Shown in pieces: positions 8,219 through 17,000 of a stretch of DNA of 64,000 bases (positions are counted from its first letter, which is position 1; every line of letters begins with the position of its first letter). Under the pieces are notes generated by a model. The model saw nothing but the letters and a program-made list of their open reading frames with translations. It made no database searches and was not told where the DNA came from. Source of the stretch: Paenibacillus dendrobii (GTDB taxonomy: Bacteria; Bacillota; Bacilli; Paenibacillales; Paenibacillaceae); the NCBI RefSeq assembly GCF_009807035.1, contig NZ_WUBI01000002.1, forward strand, positions 682,001 through 746,000, in the 5' to 3' direction. Position numbers and translations under genes: made by a program.

Positions 8219-9292
8219 ATGGATCAAAAAACAATGGATATGTTCCGCAAGCTGACAGAATTTCCTGCAGCTTCAGGATTTGAAAAAGAGCTTCGAGCTT
8301 ATGTGAAGGAAATGATTACACCATATACGGACGAATTCGTCCAAGATCGTCTGGGCAGCCTGTTCGGCGTACTGCGCGGCGACGAGCAAGGACCAAAGGT
8401 CATGGTCGCTGGACATTTTGACGAAGTGGGCTTTATGGTTACGGGGATATCCGAGACCGGGATGATCCGCTTCCAGCCGCTTGGCGGTTGGTGGAGCCAG
8501 GCTGTTCTGGCACAGCGTCTGAAAATCATGACCCCGAAAGGTCCGGTGATCGGAGTGGTCGGCTCCATACCGACGCATCTGCTGGATGAGTCCCAGCGGA
8601 ACAAACCGGTAGATATCAAAGCCATGTATATCGATGTAGGTGCGGATAACCGCGAAGATGCGGAGTCCTTTGGCATCCGCCCGGGGCAGCAAATCGTTCC
8701 GATTTGTGATTTCACCCCGCTTGCGAATCCGAAGAAAATTATGGCCAAAGCATGGGATAACCGTTACGGTTTAGGTCTTGCCGTCGAGTTGCTGGAAGCA
8801 CTCCACACCGAAAAGCTTCCGAATACCTTGTACTGCGGTGCCACCGTTCAGGAAGAACTTGGACTTCGCGGCGCACGCACCTCTGCCAACCTGATTCAGC
8901 CGGATATTTTCTTCGCTTTGGATGCAAGTGCGGCGAATGACATGACCGGTGACAAGAGCTCCTTCGGACATATCGGCCAAGGCGTGCTGCTGCGCATCTT
9001 TGACCCTTCCATGCTGACGCATCGCGGGCTGGTTGAATACGTGCAGGATACAGCGGATACGCACAAGATCAAATATCAGTATTTCGTATCCCAGGGCGGC
9101 ACCGACGCCGGTCAGGTTCACTTGAGCGGAATCGGGGTTCCGTCCACGGTTATCGGGATCTGCTCGCGTTATATCCATACTTCGTCTTCCATCATCCACA
9201 CCGATGATTATGACGCAGCCAAAGAGCTTTTGATCAAGCTCGTGAAGGGCTTGGACCGGACCACGCTGAATACGATTTTGGAAAATTCTTAA
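8219..9292 (+). CDS. M42 family metallopeptidase (glutamyl aminopeptidase / endoglucanase-like)
   Basis: This 357-residue di-zinc aminopeptidase shows the M42 metal ligands and catalytic residues: His and Asp in VAGHFDEVGF near residue 65, Asp in KAWDNRYGLG near residue 180, the Glu pair in VQEELGLRGA near residue 213, Asp in FALDASAAND near residue 235 and the C-terminal His in SRYIHTSSS near residue 320. Members form large cytosolic tetrahedral particles that trim peptides; some were once called endoglucanases. AAAGGAG lies 10 nt before the ATG. It is read alone on the plus strand and ends at its own terminator. Confidence 0.92.
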   Translation: MDQKTMDMFRKLTEFPAASGFEKELRAYVKEMITPYTDEFVQDRLGSLFGVLRGDEQGPKVMVAGHFDEVGFMVTGISETGMIRFQPLGGWWSQAVLAQRLKIMTPKGPVIGVVGSIPTHLLDESQRNKPVDIKAMYIDVGADNREDAESFGIRPGQQIVPICDFTPLANPKKIMAKAWDNRYGLGLAVELLEALHTEKLPNTLYCGATVQEELGLRGARTSANLIQPDIFFALDASAANDMTGDKSSFGHIGQGVLLRIFDPSMLTHRGLVEYVQDTADTHKIKYQYFVSQGGTDAGQVHLSGIGVPSTVIGICSRYIHTSSSIIHTDDYDAAKELLIKLVKGLDRTTLNTILENS

Positions 9293-9311
9293 TATTTGCT
9301 CCTAAGATTAC

Positions 9312-9359
9312 AAAGCCTGCTGACCTCTCACAATCGGAGAAGTTCGCAGGCCTTTTATC
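9312..9359 (+). terminator. Intrinsic terminator of the M42 peptidase gene
   Basis: GCCTGC at 9315 pairs with GCAGGC at 9346, with further pairing inside the stem, and is followed by CTTTTATCTTT on the plus strand. It starts about 20 nt after the stop codon at 9292. Confidence 0.75.
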
Positions 9360-9575
9360 TTTCTATCATTCATTCTGAATCTAAACCCCGTACAAGTCTC
9401 TTCCAGACGTATTAGCATCGACTTCAGCTTCCCCTTCTAGCAGTTCACCGGTTACATCGCTTTCCGTGTTGATCTTCTTATTCCGGCTTCTCCTCTTTGA
9501 TTTTTGTCCAAGCCTACAAAAAAATTAATAAATTTCACAAAAAAACATTATATCCTGCTTTAAAATGTGTTAAAA
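9360..9575. other. Non-coding interval upstream of the LytTR gene, with an open but startless minus-strand frame
   Basis: No gene is called here. On the minus strand a frame of about 47 codons (9524 to 9381) ends in TAG and reads like protein: a basic stretch SKRRSRNKK followed by an acidic stretch ending GRDLYGV. It has no ATG, GTG or TTG start in frame, so it could be a decayed or frameshifted small gene. The AT-rich part near 9530-9575 is the promoter region of the LytTR gene. Confidence 0.35.
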
Positions 9576-9589
9576 TGAAAGCGCTAACA
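9576..9589 (+). promoter_or_regulatory. cre-like site (CcpA binding)
   Basis: TGAAAGCGCTAACA fits the catabolite-responsive element consensus TGNAANCGNWNNCW at every fixed position. It directly follows a TAAAAT that could be a -10 element and lies 32 bp upstream of the LytTR-protein start. A cre at or just after the -10 usually means repression by CcpA when preferred sugars are present. Confidence 0.55.
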
Positions 9590-9620
9590 GCAATCATCTT
9601 CTAAAGGGGGCTTTTGAAAG

Positions 9621-9980
9621 ATGAACCAAACCGATAAGGTGATGAATGAGTACCAGAATTTTGATCCGGTCACCGATGCTTTTTTCTTCAAGACAGGAAG
9701 TCAGGAACAGGTTATTTTCCACGGCAGGAACTACATTATAAAAAAGAGATTATCCGCCGCCGAACAAACCTCGATGAAATCCCTGCCTAATTTTGTCCGT
9801 GCTCAATCAAACCTCTACGTCAATGTGAACAAAGTTACAAATATCGACGGCAATACCCTTCATTTCCGTGATGAATTTGCTTATCCTCGCACCATTACGG
9901 TGTCTAAGCGAACCCTCGAAGAAATCAAGCGTCGCATGCCTCGCACTCCCGGCTTTCTGTCTCCGGAGCAAATGATTTAA
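9621..9980 (+). CDS. Small LytTR-type DNA-binding protein
   Basis: This 119-residue protein has a short N-terminal extension. Its second half resembles a LytTR DNA-binding domain: FVRAQSNLYVNVNKV near residue 57, then a short strand-turn-strand and ITVSKRTLEEIKRRM at the end. There is no receiver domain and no membrane segment, so it may be a stand-alone regulator or a domain that senses by other means. AAAGGGGG lies 9 nt upstream of the ATG. A cre-like element at 9576-9589 suggests carbon-catabolite control. It is monocistronic, between two terminators. The target is unknown. Confidence 0.7.
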   Translation: MNQTDKVMNEYQNFDPVTDAFFFKTGSQEQVIFHGRNYIIKKRLSAAEQTSMKSLPNFVRAQSNLYVNVNKVTNIDGNTLHFRDEFAYPRTITVSKRTLEEIKRRMPRTPGFLSPEQMI

Positions 9981-9992
9981 GCGAGGTTTGCC

Positions 9993-10037
9993 AAAAAGCG
10001 GCAGCTGCCCGGTTATACGGACGCCTGCCGCTTTTTA
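9993..10037. terminator. Bidirectional terminator between the LytTR and SDR genes
   Basis: AAAAAGCGGCAG and CTGCCGCTTTTT form a long stem with a run of A before it and a run of T after it, so it can work on both strands. It serves the LytTR gene (plus) and the SDR gene (minus), which converge here. Confidence 0.85.
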
Positions 10038-10057
10038 TGGTTTTGTCCTGTCAATTT

Positions 10058-10879
10058 CTAATTGACCCGGAACGGCCGGACTTTCCTGTATCCCCAAGAA
10101 GTTTGGCCGTCCTCCGGCATACCAGGCAGAATCAAGCCACCGTCTATCCGAATCGTAATCCCCGTGATATAAGAAGCATGTTCGGAAACCAGCCACAACG
10201 CTGCCTGTCCGATATCCTCCGGCATACCGATTCTTCCAAGCGGTACCATGGAACCCACTTCGTCATGGAGTGGTTCGCGTTCTCTTACGAGAATCCCCCC
10301 TGGGGCAATGCAGTTCACCCGTATACCATACGGAGACAGGTCCAAAGCCACCGATTCTGTTGCACGCTTTAGCGCTGCCTTGATTCCACCGTACACGGCA
10401 TCTCCCGGGTAAGCGCGTTCGGCATGGGTAGATACAATATTAATAATATTTCCTCCGCGTCCTGCCTCGATCATGTGCTTGGATGCTTCGCGCATCAGCA
10501 GCATCGGCGCACGGAAATTCAGCTCCATCGTGAAATCCAGGTGCTCCAGAGGCAGCTCGGTTATCGAGGAATACATGCCGATCCCCGCGTTATTCACGAG
10601 CACATCGATATGTCCCATGGCCCGAATGGCCTCGGCGACCGTTCTTTCCGCTTCTGCCGCTTCCCTTAAATCTCCTTCACGTACCGTACATACACCGCCG
10701 GACAAATGTGCAATTTCATCCGCGGTCTGTTCTGCCATCATATCATCCTGATAATGCGTAATCATAATTTCATATCCGGCTTCCGCCAGCGCGAGCGCTA
10801 TTCCCCGACCAATCCCACGGCTGCCTCCCGTAACGAGCGCCGTTTTTTTCTTCCCTATTGCTTGTGATTGTTCCGACAT
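10058..10879 (-). CDS. Short-chain dehydrogenase/reductase (SDR)
   Basis: This 273-residue classical SDR has the Rossmann motif TGGSRGIGRGIA near residue 17, NNAGIGMYS near residue 96, catalytic Ser in NIVSTHAERA near residue 148, Tyr and Lys in VYGGIKAALKRA near residue 161, and PGGI after it. It is an NAD(P)H-dependent oxidoreductase of unknown substrate, similar in length to 3-oxoacyl-ACP reductase and glucose dehydrogenase types. TAAGGAGG precedes the ATG at 10879. A preceding open frame (about 11031-10891) ends its stop inside this ribosome binding site; it has no good start signal and is not called. Confidence 0.88.
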   Translation of the reverse strand: MSEQSQAIGKKKTALVTGGSRGIGRGIALALAEAGYEIMITHYQDDMMAEQTADEIAHLSGGVCTVREGDLREAAEAERTVAEAIRAMGHIDVLVNNAGIGMYSSITELPLEHLDFTMELNFRAPMLLMREASKHMIEAGRGGNIINIVSTHAERAYPGDAVYGGIKAALKRATESVALDLSPYGIRVNCIAPGGILVREREPLHDEVGSMVPLGRIGMPEDIGQAALWLVSEHASYITGITIRIDGGLILPGMPEDGQTSWGYRKVRPFRVN

Positions 10880-11044
10880 ATTCTGCCTCCTTATAGGGTT
10901 TTATAGTTACTCGTAAAGCAGATTCCGACCTCTTCATTCAGATAAGCGATAGCGTTTTCAAAGAATACTATACCTTGATCCAGCCTCACTAGGCAAGAAA
11001 AGTCAAATTTGGTTAATTCATTCTTTATCATCAGCAGTACAAAG

Positions 11045-11073
11045 AATCCCCTAGCGATATCGCTAGGGGATTT
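11045..11073 (-). terminator. Perfect palindromic terminator of the giant exoenzyme gene
   Basis: AATCCCCTAGCGAT and ATCGCTAGGGGATT form a 14-bp perfect palindrome. On the minus strand it is followed by CTTTG. It lies 18 nt after the stop of the 7.4-kb gene. Confidence 0.75.
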
Positions 11074-11090
11074 AATCCATGTCTTCCTCA

Positions 11091-14000
11091 TTATTTCATA
11101 TACGCTTTATAGATGATTACGGCTGCCTCCGCTCTCGTCGTATGGCCCAGCGGATGAATGGCTTTCCCGTCTCCTTGCACAATACCGTTTTTCACCAGCA
11201 GTGCAATGCTCTCCGCCGCATAGCCGGCAATGGCATCATGGTCGGCGTATTGTGCAAGCACCGCGCTTGTTGCCGGATCGAGTTGTTTCTTTGCCGCTTG
11301 CAGGGCTTTGACGGTAAATACCATCATCTCTTGTCTGGTAATGGCCGTTCGCGGTAAAAATTGATCGCCGCCAGCCCCTTCGGAAATTCCTAACGCCTTG
11401 GCTGTGGCTACTGCGTCGTAATAATAGTCTCCTGGATGAACATCTGAGAAATTCGTTCCGGTCTCGGCCGTTAAATCTAATCCACGCACCAGCATCATGA
11501 TGAAATCAGCTCTCGTCACCCATGCACCCGGGGAATATTGATCGGATGAGGTTCCTTGAATGATGCCTTTGGAGGCCATGACTTGAACAGGATTCATCGC
11601 CCAAGGATAACCTGCCAGATCGCGGAAAAGTTTCTGTTCATAAGAAATATGGAAAGTACCGGTATGCACGGCGTTAAATGACAGAAGACCTGTCGCTGCA
11701 TAATATCGGCCGCTTGGAATGAAAGCCGTATGCCCCGCTTGATCCGTAAAAGAAACTCCGATCAAATCCAGGTTTGGTGATTGTTCTGAAGTTGGCTTAT
11801 AAGGGATGCTGACATGTAGAGGCGACATCGGACGACTCCAATCGAAGACTTTTCCATCCTTACCTACTATTAACTGTACCGTACGATTGGTAATGATCCA
11901 TTGGATGGATACGTCCTTCGTACCGGTTAACTCCTCTGGTTTGAACATGTCACTCATGACATCAAAGACGGCTTGAGGTGTCTTCACATGAAGTCTTTGC
12001 TTGGTTCCCTTTTCCATAAAAAATGCGGCTGGGATCGTCACTTCATATTGATCCGCATTTTTCGCTTCAGGAATGACGACGTTCAATGTCTTTATGCCAT
12101 CTGCTCCGATTTTGACGGCATCCAAAGCAGCTCCGAGTTTCTTATCCGTGATTACCGACGATGCTTTTCCTGCCTGGTCTACTTTCGGTACCGGCAAGTT
12201 CAAGGAAGTCCCTTGAAGATCGGTTGTAATAACGGCCTCCTCTCCATCGGCTGAACCAGATGACGAGCCTCCGGAGCTTCCAGAACTTCCAGATCCACTT
12301 GTACCGGGATCCGGGTTACCTGGGTTGGGGTTACCCGGGTTTGGATTTCCAGGGTCGACAGGTCCGGTAGGATCTTTTCCTGTAACCGTAACCTTATTCG
12401 ACGGGACGCCTACTATTTCATCAATCGTTTGAATGACATAGTAGTCTGCACCAGGCGGAACCGATTGAAATTCTACGATGCCCGAAGCCTCGGCAACCAT
12501 AGACATGACGAACTGATCTGCATGGTCATAGAGCTCCAGAGTCGCTCCGTAGGTTGCATTAACCACTGTAACAACGCCCTCTCCCCCTTTGATCACGAGC
12601 GGCTCCGGCTCCACATAGGGGGAAATATCCACTTTATTCGATGGAGCGCTTTCCATGCCGGAAATAGTCTGTGTAACGTAATATCCCATGCCCCCGGCTG
12701 GAACGGATTTGAATTGCACACGGTTCATGGTGGCAATCTTGGCAGCCATTACTGCATTGGAGGGGTTATATAGTTTAAGGGTTGCGCCATACGTCGCATC
12801 CGTCACGGTCACGATCTCTTGGCCGCCGATGGCCGTCACGGCTTGCGGCTTCACATTGACAGTACGCTTCGCCTGCAATGCATGTATACCGTCCGAATCC
12901 TGAACATCGTATCGTACCGTATAACTGCCGGGAACCGACGTGTTTACGTCTCCCTCACTCACAATCGCAGACGAGATATCCGCTCCGCTCGCATCCTTGG
13001 CCGTTGCTCCCGGATCGGCGAATGACTCCCCGACCACCAGGTTTAGGATGGCATCCCCGTTCAAGGTAATGACCGGCGGAATGACCGAACTTTCAGAATC
13101 GTTATATACCTTAAATTCAAAAATGGATGGACCATGCGGATCCGTAACCGAAAGCGAAGTAATATACAATCTCACCTTCGTTCCTGTGACTGGGGTGAAC
13201 AGGATTTCCTGACCTGAATTCAGCCCGTTGCCTGTGTATGCATCTTTCCATTCTGTGCCATCCCCGTATTGAATTTTATAATTTCCCGTTCTGTGCCCGT
13301 ATTCGTCAACGACGATTTTATTAAATGTCGTGCTCTCTCCCAAATCGACTTCCAGCCAGTATGGCGTCAGTCCATCCTTTGTCGCCCATCTCGAATTGCC
13401 ATCACCATCGACCGCTTTGCCTGCAACATAGTCGGAAGAATATTCATCGCTGGCCGAAGCCGCTTTACCTGCTGCAAGATTGATTGCCGCATGCGTTCCC
13501 GATGCCGGGTAGCCTTCGACGTCGAGAACGATGACTTCGTCGATGGCGTTTGGCTTACTTCCATTGATTTTGGAAGGCAGATTGATGACCATGTTGTTCT
13601 TTACGATTTTATAATCCAGCACATCTGCAGGATTCTGGAGCAAGGACACGTTTCGGATCGTATTCGTCAATTGCGGAACGGTCAATTGGCCGCTCGCGGG
13701 CCAGTTCGTCACATGAAGATAAACTTTGCCATCCTTCGTCGTGCTGTAGCCCCATGGCAGCTTATCCGCGAATACACTCGCCTTCGTACCATAGATACTT
13801 TCTCCATAGATATTTAACCAAGCCCCCATCTCATGCAGACGGTCGACACTGGCTTGCGGGGTGACCCCTTGTGATGTCGGCCCAATGTTAAGAAGCAGAT
13901 TTCCGCCTTTGGATGCCGTTTCTACGAGCGTGCGTATCAACGTGGAGGTCGACTTCCAATTCACGTCCTTCGAACTGTAGCCCCATGTATCATTAATGGT

Positions 14001-17000
14001 AATGCAGCTTTCCCATGGATATGACAGTCCGTTCACAGGCACCTCTTGCTCCGGCGTTCCAAAATCGCCATCATCAGCGTCCCGCTTGCCGATCCGATTA
14101 TTAATGATGAGATCATTCTTCAACGTGCGTAAATAAGTGTACAAAGCCTTTCCATCCTCTTTCGTCCACCATGCGTTCCATTCCCCATCGAACCAGAGAA
14201 TATCCGGATCATACTTCTCGATCAATTCACGAAGCTGGCCCTTCATCTGCGAAATATATTTATCCTTCTTCGCTTGGTCCGCAGGATTGAACGAATTTCC
14301 GTTCGGGGGACTCAGAGGGTGCATCCAATCCATGATTGAATAATAGAAGCCGAATTTAATGCCCTGCGCTTTAGCTTCCTTCGATAATGAATCCATCGGG
14401 TCAATATGGCTAGGACTCATGCTGACAACGCCATACGGTTTGAAATCGCCGACCTCCGTGTCGAACATGCTGTACCCTTCATGATGCTTTGAGGTGATAA
14501 CCATATATTTCTGACCTGCCTGCTTCGCAAGATCGACCCATTTTTTCGCATCGAATAAATTGGGATTGAATCGTTTGGCCGCGTTGTTCCGATAATCTTC
14601 TTTGGAAATATGGAGATTATCCATAATCCATTCCGCATATCCCACGGATTGACCATTGTAACTTCCTGCGAGGACAGAGTATGCCCCCCAATGAATGAAT
14701 TGACCGAATCGTGCATCCTCGAACCACTGCATTCTTTGAGCGCGTTCCGCTTCCGTTTCCTTTGCAGGAGGGCTTTTGGCAAAAGTGAACCAGTTCACGT
14801 TAGCCGTATATTGAGAAGGAAATACCAGAACTACATCATGTTTACCGGTCACGGATGAGATGGAAGCATAGTGTTCTTTATAAATATCCCAGCCGCCGGT
14901 TGCTTTCGTGTTCAAAATCCCGAGCAGCTGCCCTGTATTGGAATCCAGGCGGATCTCAATTTTATTGCCCGTACTCCAGGCAGCTAGATTCGCCATCAGC
15001 GTATCGTAATCGCCATTGCCAAAATCGATATTGCTGTACTTCAGCCAGTTGCCGCCGCTGTTGGTGGCGACCGCTGGACCTACGGACGGATCTTGAATCT
15101 TATAAGCATCTCCGTGATTCTCGCTATATTGATCCGCCCAAATGATCCTGCCGTCAGATACGGGTGCGGGGTCCGTCGTGAGGGCTAATGCGGCACCGAT
15201 CACGGGAGCGAGTTTTTGCGTGATTTTATAGTGGCCTGCATCCGATGGATGCAGCTCATCCATGAAATCAGAAGTTCCTGCGTTCACCCATCCCGTCGTA
15301 TCCACGTACTGTACTTGATTGTCTCCCGCTGTCTTCCTCGCTTCGACCGCTTCTTTCGTTGGACTCGCCATAAACCCGCCAAAGCTCCGCATTACGAGGA
15401 TCTGTGCCTTGGGGAATTTCTCCCGGATACGCTCCAAAAATTGGATATACGTGTCCCGGAAACGATCATTGGCGACATGCTCCGTATTGTCATTCGTCCC
15501 CAGATTCACCACAACCGCATCCGCTGTGTATTGGTTAAAATCCCAATCTGGCGTAGGTGTGGCCGCGTTAAATATAGGCTTTTGCTTAAAATATTGCTCG
15601 CTCATGCCAAACGGAGCGGTACTACGGCCGCACTCAACCAGGCAAATGCCGGAGAAAGCGACTTGAGTATGATCGACGTTGAGTTTCTCTCCGGTCAGAA
15701 AAGCGTAATCGCTAACGGCATTCGTCACCACGCCGGCCGTGATGGAATCCCCTATGAATTCAACGATCTTCGTTCGTTCCGGCGGCTTTTTCGTCATGGC
15801 TCCCCGATCCAGGATCAATCCTTGAACGGCGAGAGACTGATCCATCCACGACGTAGCAATGCGCAAGGTATGATCTCCGTCCACTAGTGGGCTCGTTGTC
15901 AAATTTACGAGACCGAAGGCGTTGTCATACAGAACATCCGGACCATTGTCGATACTAACGTACATCTTGGTCTTCGCGGGCAGGACGACCTTCACGGATG
16001 TACCGGTGAAGCCGGCGCGGAAATAAGTGCCTCCCCAATACCCAATCGGCCGATCCGGATTGCTCTTATCCCAGCGTCCCACATAGCTCATGTTCGGATC
16101 TGATGCAGGAGAAACGCTTGGAAGCTCAGCGCCGCCAATGCGGATATCGTCAAGATAGCCGCTAAACTGACCCGGTGCCTGTTCTTCGGCAGCGGTACCC
16201 CGGAAATAGGCAACCAGAATCCGGCTGATCGTTTTCCCTGTTGCTGCAGAAAGATCCACCTGGACGTGATTCCACTGGCCCACGGTCAGCTTTTGATTTC
16301 GGTAGAATTCTCCGTTCTTGTCATGCAGATAGCTACCATCGCTAAAGGCGAGATCAATGCCTGCATAACTACCGTTGTTTTCGTTCGGTTTGATCCAATA
16401 ATCTAAACGGGTTACCGATTCTGTCATTGGAATATCCACGCTAAATATGCGGTTATACGAATAGGAGTCCGTTCCTGCCGGTCCGGTGGCTTTGCCCGAA
16501 TAGTACAATACATTGCCGAAGCCGGTGTCGGTGGGTCCTGCGTAATTAACCACCTTGGTCTCCATACCCGTCAATCCCGCAGCATAACCGCCGACATTTT
16601 GCTTCAGTTCAGCGTTGTTACTCCAGGTAAGCTGCCGCTCGGACACCTCTAGCCCGGAATAGAACCCTCCCGCATCCCCCGTTGGCGGAGTACTGTTCTG
16701 AACCGTCACGATACATGCGGCTGTGGGTCCGTCGCCTGCTTTGGCAGTAATGACAGCTGTCCCCTCGGAAACCCCCGTCACCTTCCCGCTCGCGTCTACG
16801 ATCGCCACTGCGTCGCGCTCACTTTTCCACACGATTCCCGATGCGCTACTTGCAGTCAACTGCATGGTTTCTCCCACATTCATGGCCGCTGCGCTTTGAT
16901 CAAGCAGCAATCCAGTTCCTGGAATATCGGTTCCGCCTACCACGACTTCGTTCACGCGGGTAGCCTGATAAGCTGATGATGACTGCGAAGTGATGACATA

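Noticed and set aside
15216..15887. 223-codon plus-strand open frame inside the giant exoenzyme gene
   Set aside because: It lies antisense to the SGNH domain with its conserved motifs, has no ribosome binding site and no family features.
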